Of a DNA stretch of 64,000 bases, positions 1 to 8,022 are shown piece by piece. Within the stretch, counting starts at the first letter, position 1. The number at the start of each line of letters is the position of its first letter. This DNA comes from Microbacterium saccharophilum (GTDB lineage Bacteria > Actinomycetota > Actinomycetes > Actinomycetales > Microbacteriaceae): the NCBI RefSeq assembly GCF_007992455.1, contig NZ_BKAH01000010.1, forward strand, positions 1 through 64,000, given 5' to 3'. Position numbers and translations under genes: made by a program. The notes under the pieces were generated by a model that searched no databases, was not told the DNA's origin, and saw nothing but the letters and a program-made list of their open reading frames with translations.

Positions 1-28
1 GTGGCCGGCCGCAAACGCGGCCGGCCAC
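1..28. repeat. 12-bp perfect inverted repeat with 4-nt loop in IS leader
   Basis: GTGGCCGGCCGC and its exact complement are separated by AAAC, just upstream of the transposase RBS (GGAGA at 41-45). No T-run follows directly. It may fold in RNA and reduce read-through transcription into the transposase, as seen in leaders of other insertion sequences. It could also be the tail of a terminator for an upstream gene. Confidence 0.6.
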
Positions 29-49
29 CGATCTATTTCAGGAGACACC

Positions 50-1036
50 TTGAGCCATCGCAATGCCGCACTGACCCCACGCCATCGTCTGCGAGTCGCT
101 CGACTCGTCATCGAGGACGGATGGCCGATCAGCGAAGTCGCTGCCCGTTTCCAGGTGTCGTGGCCCACCGTGAAGCGGTGGGCCGAGCGCTACGTTGCTG
201 GCGAGCCGATGCAGGATCGGTCGTCGCGGCCGAAGTCTTCACCGAATAAGACGAGCACGAAGATAATGAAGCGGTGCGTGAGCCTACGAATGCGCCTGAG
301 GGAAGGGCCCGTCCAACTCGCGTCCCGGCTCGGCATCGCCCCGTCCACGGTCCACCGGATCCTCAAGGGAGCCCGCATGAATCGGCTCTCCTACGTCGAC
401 CGTGCCACCGGCGAGGCGATCCGCCGGTACGAACACAACCATCCTGGTTCTCTCGTGCACGTCGACGTGAAGAAGCTCGGGAACATCCCCGACGGCGGTG
501 GCTGGCGCTACGTCGGCCGACACCAAGGAGAGAGGAATCGCGTCGCCACCCCTGACAAGCCGAAGAACAAGTGGCGCAACCCCAAGCTCGGGTACGCGTT
601 CGTGCACACGGTCATCGACGATCACTCCCGCGTCGCCTACACCGAAGTCCAGGACGACGAGACCGCTGCCACTGCCGTCGGGGTCCTGCATCGAGCAGTC
701 GAGTGGTTCTCCAACCGCGGGGTTGCTATCGAGCGGGTCTTGTCCGACAACGGTGGTGCCTATCGGTCCAACCTCTGGCGAGACACGTGCGAAGCGCTCT
801 CGATCGTTCCAAAGCGAACACGGCCCTACCGGCCGCAGACCAACGGCAAGGTGGAGCGCTTCCACCGGACCATGGCCGATGGGTGGGCGTATGCACGGTG
901 CTACACCAGCGAACAGGAACGCCGCGACGCTCTCACCGGCTGGCTCCACCACTACAACCAGCACAGGCCCCACACCGCCTGTGGCAACCGACCGCCTTTC
1001 TCACGATTGATCAACGTCTCCGGTCAGTACAGCTAG
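50..1036 (+). CDS. IS481-family transposase
   Basis: DDE transposase of 328 aa that cuts and joins the element's ends. An N-terminal helix-turn-helix (about residues 10-50, with WPISEVAARFQVSWPTVKRW) is followed by a second HTH near 90-107 and an integrase-like core. The likely catalytic triad is D139 (HVDVKKLG), D233 (LSDNGG) and E269 (KVERFHRT), giving the usual D-35-E spacing. The start is TTG with GGAGA five bases upstream. The gene looks intact, with no frameshift. Its TAG stop lies in a CTAG shared with the stop of the convergent TetR gene, so the genomic target appears to supply the stop codon. Confidence 0.93.
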   Translation: MSHRNAALTPRHRLRVARLVIEDGWPISEVAARFQVSWPTVKRWAERYVAGEPMQDRSSRPKSSPNKTSTKIMKRCVSLRMRLREGPVQLASRLGIAPSTVHRILKGARMNRLSYVDRATGEAIRRYEHNHPGSLVHVDVKKLGNIPDGGGWRYVGRHQGERNRVATPDKPKNKWRNPKLGYAFVHTVIDDHSRVAYTEVQDDETAATAVGVLHRAVEWFSNRGVAIERVLSDNGGAYRSNLWRDTCEALSIVPKRTRPYRPQTNGKVERFHRTMADGWAYARCYTSEQERRDALTGWLHHYNQHRPHTACGNRPPFSRLINVSGQYS

Positions 1037-1037
1037 C
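1032..1037. other. Probable IS481 target site copy (GCTAGC)
   Basis: GCTAGC matches NCTAGN, the six-base target known for IS481-type elements, and directly follows the presumed ACA terminus of the element. The palindromic CTAG supplies TAG to both converging genes: 1034-1036 on the plus strand and 1033-1035 on the minus strand. The matching left copy is outside the window. Confidence 0.55.
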
Positions 1038-1668
1038 CCGCCGGCGCCTCGACGAGCACGACGACGAGGCGCTCGAGGCGCGCGTTGAGCAGCTCTCCGA
1101 TCTCATCGCGCGAGCGCCCCTCCATGGCCGCCCGCGTGCACGTGTCGTCGGAGAGGTCGAGCATGAGCTGGGCGGCGTCGGGGACGGGAAGGCGCAGACG
1201 CACTCCGTAGGCGTCGACGACCTGCGCGATGATGCGCTCCACGCGCACGCGCAGGCCGTCCTGCCACGCCAGGTAGGCGGCCGCCATCCGCGGATCGCGC
1301 AGCGCCTGCACGCGGATCTCCGCGACCAGCTGCGGCTCCATGCCGTCGCCGAGGGAGACGCCCACCACCTGGTTCACGATGGCGGAGGCGTCGAGCGAGC
1401 GGGAGCCGGATGCGAGTTCGCGCACGCGCCCCGCGACCTGCTCCAGCTTGTCTTCGGACAGCTGGGTGATGAGCGCGAGGAAGAGCTCTTCCTTCGACTC
1501 GAAGTTGGAGTAGAACGCGCCGCGCGTGAAGCCGGCGCGCTCACAGATCGCCTCGACGGAGGCGGCGGCCATGCCGACCTCGCCGAACACCTCGTGGGCG
1601 GCGTCGAGGAGACGCGCACGGGTCTGCTCCCGACGACGGGAGCCGGTCTTCACGGACACCTCGATCAT
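1033..1668 (-). CDS. TetR/AcrR-family transcriptional regulator
   Basis: One-domain regulator of 211 aa. An N-terminal TetR DNA-binding region (about residues 14-60) contains VEAICERAGFTRGAFYSNF, and an all-helical ligand and dimer domain follows. I start at the ATG at 1668 because GGGAGG lies about seven bases upstream; longer upstream in-frame extensions would run through the operator region. It diverges from the MMPL/YhgE pair and two palindromes lie between them, so it probably represses that pair and itself. The stop is shared with the IS target CTAG, so the insertion seems to have left the protein complete. Its ligand is unknown. Confidence 0.9.
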   Translation of the reverse strand: MIEVSVKTGSRRREQTRARLLDAAHEVFGEVGMAAASVEAICERAGFTRGAFYSNFESKEELFLALITQLSEDKLEQVAGRVRELASGSRSLDASAIVNQVVGVSLGDGMEPQLVAEIRVQALRDPRMAAAYLAWQDGLRVRVERIIAQVVDAYGVRLRLPVPDAAQLMLDLSDDTCTRAAMEGRSRDEIGELLNARLERLVVVLVEAPAG

Positions 1669-1737
1669 GCGGACACCTCCCGTCGCTCCTCGATCTTCAC
1701 ACCGACTCCCCAGGCTTGCGAGGTCCGGCACACTTAG

Positions 1738-1753
1738 GATACATCTATGTATC
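1738..1753. promoter_or_regulatory. TetR operator candidate 1 (imperfect palindrome)
   Basis: GATACAT-CT-ATGTATC, a 16-bp palindrome broken only at its centre. It sits between the divergent TetR and MMPL genes and shares the GATACA...TGTATC half-sites with the site 17 bp downstream. Confidence 0.7.
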
Positions 1754-1754
1754 G

Positions 1755-1770
1755 GATACAGCGCTGTATC
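1755..1770. promoter_or_regulatory. TetR operator candidate 2 (perfect palindrome)
   Basis: GATACAGCGCTGTATC is a perfect 16-bp palindrome. Its spacing from candidate 1 (17 bp between starts) and common half-sites suggest two TetR dimers bound side by side, about 35 bp before the MMPL start. Confidence 0.75.
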
Positions 1771-1804
1771 GAAACCTGTTGACCACATCCCGCTCGGAGC
1801 GCCC

Positions 1805-4609
1805 GTGTCCACTCTCCTGTTCTCCCTCGGCCGTTGGTCGTACCGTCACCCGTGGCGCGTCCTCGTCGCATGGGTCCTGCTGCTCGGCATCGCCGGGGGT
1901 GGCGCGCTCGCCTTCATGAAGGGCACCGACAACGCCTTCACGATCCCGGGCACGGAGGCGCAGGAGGGCATCGAGCTCCTCGGGCGGACCTTCCCGCAGG
2001 CCAGCGGAACGAGCGCGCAGCTCATCGTCGTCGCGCCGGACGGCGACCGGGTCGACGCGGGCGACAACGCCGGCTTCATCGCCACGGCGGTGGACGAGCT
2101 GGCGGACATCGACGGCGTCATCGCCGTGACCGACCCGTTCGACGAGATGGTCGACGGACTCGTGTCCGAGGACGGCCGCGCCGCCATCGTGCGCCTGCAG
2201 TTCGACGGCCAGTCCACCGACGTCACGGCGGAGACGAAGGACGAGCTCCGCTCGGTCGCCGCCGATGTCCGTGCCGACATGCCGGACGGCTCCTCCGTCG
2301 CGATGGGCGGCGATCTGTTCTCGACATCCGTCCCCGGGATCACGCTCACCGAGGCCGTCGGCGTGCTGCTCGCGCTGTTCGTCCTCATCATCACGTTCCG
2401 CTCGCTCGCGGTCGCGTTCTTCCCCCTCGCGAGCGCCCTCATCGGCGTGGGTCTCGCGATCGCGCTGATCTACCTCGCGACGGCGTTCGCGTCGATCTCC
2501 TCCACGACGCCGCTGCTCGCGATCATGCTCGGCCTCGCGGTCGGCATCGACTACGCCCTCTTCATCGTCGCCCGACATCAAGATCAGGTGCGCGCGGGCG
2601 TCGAGCCCGAGGAATCCGCCGCGCGCGCCACCGGCACGGCGGGATCCGCCGTCGTGTTCGCCGGCGTCACCGTGCTCATCGCACTGATCGGCCTGAGCTT
2701 CGCCGGCATCCCGTTCCTCACGACCATGGGCATCGCGGCGGCGGTCGCCGTCGCGATCGCGGTCCTCGTCGCCATCACCCTGACACCCGCCCTCCTCGGC
2801 TTCGCGAAGGGACGCGTCGTGGGCTGGGCCCGCCGCCCGCGGCGCGCACGCCGCGCCCGCACGAGCGCGCGCCCCGCGCGGGGGTTCGCCGATCGCTGGG
2901 TCACCGCCGTCACGCGCCACCCCGTCATCACGACGCTCTCCGTCGTCGCACTCCTCGGGATCGTCGCGATCCCGGCCGCGAGCCTCCGGCTGGCCCTCCC
3001 GAACGCCGGCGTCCAGCCGCCGACGAGTGAGGCACGACAGGCCTACGACCTCACCGCCGAGCACTTCGGCCCCGGCACCAACGGCCCGCTGATCATGACC
3101 GGGACGATCGTCACCTCGACCGACCCGCTCGGCCTCATGGCCGACCTCAAGGACGAGGTCGAGCAGATCCCCGGCGTGAAGAACGTCGCACTGTCGACCC
3201 CCAACGAGACCGCGGACACCGGCCTCATCCAGATCGTCCCCGAGACGGCCCCGGACGACCCCGCGACCGCCGACCTCGTGCGCGAGCTCCGCGACCAGCA
3301 CGACCGGCTCCTCGACGAGTACGGCGTCGATCTCAAGGTCACCGGGTTCACGGCCGTCGGCATCGACATCTCCGACCGCCTCGGCGCGGCCCTCGTGCCG
3401 TTCGGCGTCTTCGTCGTGGGACTCTCCCTCATCCTGCTGATGATCGTGTTCCGCTCGATCTGGGTGCCGATCAAGGCCGCCGTGGGCTACCTGCTCTCCG
3501 TCGCCGCCTCGTTCGGCGTCGTCGCCGCCGTGTTCGAGTGGGGGTTGCTCGCCGACCTCCTGCACGTCACCCGCACCGGACCGGTCATCAGCTTCATGCC
3601 GATCATCCTCATGGGCGTGCTCTTCGGGCTGGCGATGGACTACCAGGTCTTCCTCGTCTCCCGCATGCGCGAGGACTTCGTGCACACCAACCGCTCCCGT
3701 GACGGCCGCGCCGAGCGGGCCACGGCGGTCGCCGCCGTCCGCAGCGGCTTCACGGCATCCGCGCGCGTCGTCACCGCCGCCGCCGTCATCATGTTCGCCG
3801 TCTTCGCGGCGTTCGTCCCGGAGGGCGACTCGTCGATCAAGCCGATCGCGCTGGGGCTCGCCGCGGGTATCGCGATCGACGCGTTCCTCGTGCGGATGAC
3901 GCTCGTCCCCGCCGTCATGGCGCTCCTGGGCGAGAAGGCATGGTGGATGCCGCGCTGGCTCGAGCGGGTCCTCCCCCACTTCGACATCGAAGGCGAGGCC
4001 GTCGAGCGCGAGTTCGCGCACGCGGACTGGCCCACCCCCGGCGACGCGCGTCCGCTCTCCGGCGACGGCCTCACGGTCCGCGTCGACGGCGGCCGCGGCG
4101 TCGGAGAGGTGACGCTGTTCTCGGACGTGTCCGTCCGGCTGAACGACGGCGACACGCTCGTCGTGACGAGCGCCGACCCGCGCGCCGGCCGCGCCTTCAC
4201 CCTCATGGTCGCCGGTCGCATCCCGGCCGGCGAAGGCCTGCTGCGCGTCGCCGGTCACCTGCTGCCCGGCCGCGCCGCCTGGGTGCGCGCCCACGTGGGC
4301 GTCGCGCTGCTGGACGGCGCCGCCGACCCGATCCGCGAACTCCGCCGCGCCCTCGCCGGGGGAACGCGCCTCGTCGTCATCGACGGCATCGACACGCTCG
4401 TCGGCGCGGAGCGCGACCAGGCCGCCGCGCTGCTGCGCGACGCCGCCGACGCGGTCCGCGAGCGCGGCCACGCCCTCACCGTCGTCGCCTCGGCCCGTCG
4501 CGACGGGCCCGCCCTCGACCTCCTCTCCGACGCGCACCGGCCGAGCGTCATGACGCTCGCCCTCAGTGCGCACTCCGCCCCCTCCGACACGCAGGTGATC
4601 TCCGCATGA
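1805..4609 (+). CDS. MMPL/RND-family transporter with degenerate ABC-ATPase-like C-terminus
   Basis: Membrane transporter of 934 aa with the two-fold MMPL layout: a first membrane segment near residues 11-31, then two blocks of transmembrane helices (about 175-335 and 535-705), each with the conserved intramembrane motif (GIDYALFIV and AMDYQVFLV). Such proteins export lipids or drugs using proton flow. The GTG start has GGAGC just upstream. From about residue 750 there is a soluble domain built like an ABC ATPase (LFSDVSVRLNDGDTLVVTS, then RLVVIDGID), but the Walker A lysine and Walker B glutamate are absent. It overlaps the next gene by ATGA, so the two are co-translated. The substrate is unknown. 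Confidence 0.88.
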   Translation: MSTLLFSLGRWSYRHPWRVLVAWVLLLGIAGGGALAFMKGTDNAFTIPGTEAQEGIELLGRTFPQASGTSAQLIVVAPDGDRVDAGDNAGFIATAVDELADIDGVIAVTDPFDEMVDGLVSEDGRAAIVRLQFDGQSTDVTAETKDELRSVAADVRADMPDGSSVAMGGDLFSTSVPGITLTEAVGVLLALFVLIITFRSLAVAFFPLASALIGVGLAIALIYLATAFASISSTTPLLAIMLGLAVGIDYALFIVARHQDQVRAGVEPEESAARATGTAGSAVVFAGVTVLIALIGLSFAGIPFLTTMGIAAAVAVAIAVLVAITLTPALLGFAKGRVVGWARRPRRARRARTSARPARGFADRWVTAVTRHPVITTLSVVALLGIVAIPAASLRLALPNAGVQPPTSEARQAYDLTAEHFGPGTNGPLIMTGTIVTSTDPLGLMADLKDEVEQIPGVKNVALSTPNETADTGLIQIVPETAPDDPATADLVRELRDQHDRLLDEYGVDLKVTGFTAVGIDISDRLGAALVPFGVFVVGLSLILLMIVFRSIWVPIKAAVGYLLSVAASFGVVAAVFEWGLLADLLHVTRTGPVISFMPIILMGVLFGLAMDYQVFLVSRMREDFVHTNRSRDGRAERATAVAAVRSGFTASARVVTAAAVIMFAVFAAFVPEGDSSIKPIALGLAAGIAIDAFLVRMTLVPAVMALLGEKAWWMPRWLERVLPHFDIEGEAVEREFAHADWPTPGDARPLSGDGLTVRVDGGRGVGEVTLFSDVSVRLNDGDTLVVTSADPRAGRAFTLMVAGRIPAGEGLLRVAGHLLPGRAAWVRAHVGVALLDGAADPIRELRRALAGGTRLVVIDGIDTLVGAERDQAAALLRDAADAVRERGHALTVVASARRDGPALDLLSDAHRPSVMTLALSAHSAPSDTQVISA

Positions 4610-6705
4610 CTCTCCCCATCGAACGGGCCCGGTCCCGCAAGCCCGTCACCTGGCTGACTCTCGTCGGCGTGCTGCTGCTGCCGGCCGTCATCGGCGGCAT
4701 CCTCGTCGCGGCCCTGTACAACCCGACCGAGCGCCTCGAGAGCATGAGCACGGCCATCGTGAACAACGACGAGCCTGTGACGATCGACGGGCAGACCGTC
4801 CCGCTCGGGCGTCAGCTCACCGCCGGCCTCGTCGAGGGCTCCGACGACCAGCCGAGCAACCTGGACTGGACGATCTCGAACCCCGACGACGCCCGCGCGG
4901 GCCTCGATGACGGGACGTACGACGCCATCATCACGATCCCGGAGAACTTCTCCGCCGCCGCGACCTCCACCTCGCAGAGCGAGAACCCGGTCCAGGCGAC
5001 CATCTCGGTCGAGACCGCACCGGACAGCCTCATCGTGGACGATGCGATCACCGCTCAGGTGACCCAGGCCGCGGCATCCCTCATGGGCGAGCAGCTGTCC
5101 ATCGTGTACCTCGAGAACGTGTTCCTCGGCTTCACGACGCTCGGCGACCAGCTGGGCGACGCCGCCGACGGCGCGACGGAACTCGCCGAGGGGGCGGCTG
5201 CGGCCGCCGACGGCGCGAAGGCCCTGCCCGGCGGCGCACGCCAGGTCGCGGACGGCGCAGGCAGCCTCGGCGACGGCGCCGCCGAGATCGGCGGCGGGGC
5301 GGCGCAGCTCGCCGGCGGCGCGTCCAGCCTGGGCTCCGGAGCCACCGCGCTCCAGAGCGGCCTGTCGACGATCGCCGCGAAGACGCGCGACGCAGCCGCG
5401 GGCGCGACGGCGCTCGCCGAAGGAGTGGATGCCGGGGCGGCCGCGCTGGCATCCGACGGCATCGTCCCCGCCGACCTCACGGGCGTCGCCGCCCGCACCG
5501 AAGACACCGCGAAGGTCGCCGCCGACGCGATCGGCGGCGTCGCGCAGGGGCTGAGCGGCCTGTCCGCGCAGTGCGCGGCCGCCGGCGGGGCGACCGCGTT
5601 CTGCGCGCAGCTCGCCGCCCTCGCCGACGGGGCGGACGGCGCGTCGCAGGCTGCCACCGGCACCCACACGCTCGCCGGCTACACCGACGACGGCCTGAGC
5701 CAGTTCGCCGCGCAGGCGCCGCAGCAGCTGTCGTCGCAGCTCTCCACGATCGCCGGGAACGTCCGCACGCTCGCCGGGGGCCTGGGTCAGCTCGCCGACG
5801 GCGTCGGCCAGTCCGCGAGCGGCGCAGGCGCGCTGGCGACGGGAGCCTCACAGCTCTCCGGCGGCGCCACGGGCATCGCCGAGGGAGCGAACGCCCTCGC
5901 CTCCGGCGCCTACCAGCTCAGCTCCGGCGCAGGCGAACTCGCCGACGGCGCCGACCAGCTGGCCGACGGGGTCTCGCAGCTCGCCGACGGCACCGGCGAA
6001 CTCGCGGACGGTCTCCACACCGCGGTCGAGGCGATCCCCTCCTACACGGACGATGAGGCGACGGACCTCGCCTCGGTGCTCGCCGACCCGGTGGCCGCCG
6101 AGGGGGTCGGATCGTCGATCTTCGGCGCCTCCGCGGTGCCGCTGCTGGCGACCCTCGCGCTGTGGTTCGGCGGGCTCGCGTCGTTCGTGGCCCTGCAGGC
6201 CGTGCCGCGGCACGCCCTGAGCTCGCGTCGACCGTCGGTCCTCCTCGCCGCGCGGAGCCTCGCACCGGCCGCCGGAATCGGCGCCCTGCAGGGTCTGCTG
6301 GTCGCCGGCGTCGTGCAGCTCGCCGCGTCGTACGATCTCGGCACCTGGATGCTGTTCGCCGGGCTCTCCGTGGTCGCGGGTGTCGCGTTCGCCGCGGTCA
6401 ACCAGGCGCTCGTGGCCGTCTTCGGCGGCGCCGGCCGGTGGATCTCCGCGCTCGTCGGCGTCCTCGCGGTCGCGACCGGCGTCGTGTCGACCGTGCCCGG
6501 GGTGCTGTCCTCCGTCGCAGGCCTCATGCCGACCACCCCCGCGTACACGGCCCTGCTGGCCGCGCTCACGCCAGCCGAGGGCGTCATCCCCGGCGTCGTC
6601 GGGATGCTCGTGTGGGGCGGCCTCGCGTTCGTCGCCACGATCATCGCCGTGGTGCGCCGCCGCACGACGTCGCCGCGCTCCGTCCTGGTCACCGCTCCGG
6701 CCTGA
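4606..6705 (+). CDS. YhgE/Pip-family membrane protein
   Basis: 699-aa protein with one N-terminal membrane helix (about residues 15-35), a long extracytoplasmic region and about six C-terminal helices (505-690), as in YhgE/Pip proteins related to ABC-2 permeases. The middle (about 180-480) is rich in Gly and Ala, with repeated seven-residue units such as LADGAxx and LAxGAxx that probably form long helices. It begins at an ATG overlapping the MMPL stop. The pairing of a degenerate ATPase domain on the transporter with an ABC-2-like permease suggests one envelope complex; that is inference. Confidence 0.85.
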   Translation: MTLPIERARSRKPVTWLTLVGVLLLPAVIGGILVAALYNPTERLESMSTAIVNNDEPVTIDGQTVPLGRQLTAGLVEGSDDQPSNLDWTISNPDDARAGLDDGTYDAIITIPENFSAAATSTSQSENPVQATISVETAPDSLIVDDAITAQVTQAAASLMGEQLSIVYLENVFLGFTTLGDQLGDAADGATELAEGAAAAADGAKALPGGARQVADGAGSLGDGAAEIGGGAAQLAGGASSLGSGATALQSGLSTIAAKTRDAAAGATALAEGVDAGAAALASDGIVPADLTGVAARTEDTAKVAADAIGGVAQGLSGLSAQCAAAGGATAFCAQLAALADGADGASQAATGTHTLAGYTDDGLSQFAAQAPQQLSSQLSTIAGNVRTLAGGLGQLADGVGQSASGAGALATGASQLSGGATGIAEGANALASGAYQLSSGAGELADGADQLADGVSQLADGTGELADGLHTAVEAIPSYTDDEATDLASVLADPVAAEGVGSSIFGASAVPLLATLALWFGGLASFVALQAVPRHALSSRRPSVLLAARSLAPAAGIGALQGLLVAGVVQLAASYDLGTWMLFAGLSVVAGVAFAAVNQALVAVFGGAGRWISALVGVLAVATGVVSTVPGVLSSVAGLMPTTPAYTALLAALTPAEGVIPGVVGMLVWGGLAFVATIIAVVRRRTTSPRSVLVTAPA

Positions 6706-6720
6706 TCCGGGGCTTCCCGC

Positions 6721-6776
6721 CCGAGTGTCCGAGACACGCGGCCGCGCCTCCCGCGTCCGCAGTCTCGGACACTCGG
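6721..6776. repeat. 15-bp perfect inverted repeat, 26-nt loop
   Basis: CCGAGTGTCCGAGAC (6721-6735) and its exact complement (6762-6776) lie 16 bases after the YhgE stop. The loop is GC-rich and no T-run follows, so it is not a classical terminator, though it could protect the 3' end of the transcript. The rest of 6706-6974 shows nothing I recognise. Confidence 0.7.
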
Positions 6777-6974
6777 CGTTTCCGGGCCGGGCGCCGGTGC
6801 ATGTTTCGACCTTGGGGTGCCGCATCCCGCACCGTGACCCAACGGCGGATTCCGTCGCCGACTCAGGCCCACGGATGCCGTCAACACGGCCCGGCCCGCA
6901 CGATCTCCGCCGTACGGCTCGGCAGCATCCCGGCCTGACGCGTTACGGGGCGCCAGGCGTGATGGGAAGGCGGG

Positions 6975-8009
6975 TCAGCTCAGGCCGCTGTAGACGTGCA
7001 GGCCCTTGAAGAACTGGTTGACGATCGTGAAGTTGAAGATCACGGCGGTGAAGCCGATGATCGACAGCCACGCGGAGCGGGTGCCCCGCCAGCCACGGGT
7101 GGCGCGGGCGTGGATGTATCCGGCGTAGAGGGTCCAGATCACGAAGGTCCAGACCTCCTTCGTGTCGAAGCCCCAGTACCGGCCCCACGCGTCGTTGGCC
7201 CAGATCGAACCGGCGATGAGCGTGAACGTCCAGAGGATGAAGCCCACGATGGCGAACCGGTACGCGAGCGACTCGAGTGCGTCCGCGCCGGGCAGCGTGC
7301 GCAGGAACCGCGGACCCGTCTTGACGTCGCCGGCGCCGTCGGGCTGCGTGCCGGCCGCCGCGGTGAGCCGCTCGCGGCGCGCCTGCATGAGCTGCAGCAC
7401 CGACAGGGCGAACGCGAGCGCGAAGACGGCGGTCGAGAGGGACGCGACGAAGACGTGGATGACGAGCCACACGCTCTTGAGGGGGTCGGCCAGGGGCACC
7501 ACCTCGACGTAGTAGGCGAGCGCGGCGCCGCCGAGGAGCACGATCATGAGGCCCGTGACGAACGAGCCGAGGAAGCGCAGGTCGTAGCGGAACAGCACGA
7601 CGAGGTAGACGGCGGCCACCAGCATCGTGCCGGTCAGCGCGAACTCGTACATGTTCGACCACGGCACCCGGCCGGCGGCGATGCCGCGCAGCACGTCGGC
7701 GGCGACGTGGAACACCAGCCCGAGGGCCGTCAGCGAGGTTCCGATGCGGGCCCACAAGTAGCGCGGACGCTGCGACGGCGCGACCTCGAGCTCGTCCGGG
7801 CGGCGCTCCGCGAAACCACCGGATGTCCCACCACCGACCCCCGTGCCGACGAGGACGCGCGTGCTCGCGGCATCCTTCGCCTTGATCGCGAGGTCGGAGC
7901 GGCGCGCGAGGTCGATCGTGTAGGCGATGAACGCCAGCGTATAGACGGCGACGGCCGTCCACACCAGCACGACCGAGACGGCATCCAACGACAAACCGGT
8001 GTCCAACAT
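6975..8009 (-). CDS. ccsB: Cytochrome c biogenesis protein CcsB (CcsA/ResC type)
   Basis: Multi-span membrane protein of 344 aa that, with ResB, carries haem across the membrane and attaches it to apocytochrome c (System II). The tryptophan-rich haem motif is present near residues 265-285 (WANDAWGRYWGFDTKEVW), and several membrane helices are visible. It follows resB with a 10-base gap. A TAGACT box whose TAG is the resB stop ends seven bases before this ATG, so besides the operon transcript it may have its own leaderless promoter. It is the last gene of the five-gene cluster. Confidence 0.93.
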   Translation of the reverse strand: MLDTGLSLDAVSVVLVWTAVAVYTLAFIAYTIDLARRSDLAIKAKDAASTRVLVGTGVGGGTSGGFAERRPDELEVAPSQRPRYLWARIGTSLTALGLVFHVAADVLRGIAAGRVPWSNMYEFALTGTMLVAAVYLVVLFRYDLRFLGSFVTGLMIVLLGGAALAYYVEVVPLADPLKSVWLVIHVFVASLSTAVFALAFALSVLQLMQARRERLTAAAGTQPDGAGDVKTGPRFLRTLPGADALESLAYRFAIVGFILWTFTLIAGSIWANDAWGRYWGFDTKEVWTFVIWTLYAGYIHARATRGWRGTRSAWLSIIGFTAVIFNFTIVNQFFKGLHVYSGLS

Positions 8010-8016
8010 GATCTCC

Positions 8017-8022
8017 AGTCTA
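8017..8022 (-). promoter_or_regulatory. Leaderless -10 box of ccsB (TAGACT)
   Basis: TAGACT ends seven bases before the ATG, and its TAG is also the resB stop codon (8020-8022). A weak GGAG lies only three bases from the start. Confidence 0.55.

Larger units (their letters stand above)
1..1037 (+). mobile_element. IS481-family insertion sequence, left end outside window
   Basis: The transposase gene fills almost the whole segment. The right end is placed after the ACA at 1029-1031, because IS481-type elements commonly end in ACA and the next six bases, GCTAGC at 1032-1037, fit the NCTAGN target reported for IS481. The left terminal repeat and left target copy must lie upstream of base 1, so the repeat pair cannot be checked here. 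The stop codon of the transposase falls inside the presumed target copy. Confidence 0.8.

Noticed and set aside
1526..1804. Extended N-terminus of the MMPL frame through the TetR gene
   Set aside because: It would run through the divergent regulator and both operators; the GTG at 1805 with GGAGC fits the family start.
1745..4573. 942-aa open frame on the minus strand opposite MMPL
   Set aside because: It is a GC-skew shadow: composition is Arg/Asp/Glu-rich without domain features, while the plus strand carries clear MMPL motifs.
6706..6974. Hidden gene between YhgE and ccsB
   Set aside because: Short frames there change with GC skew, lack RBS or -10 boxes and include the inverted repeat.
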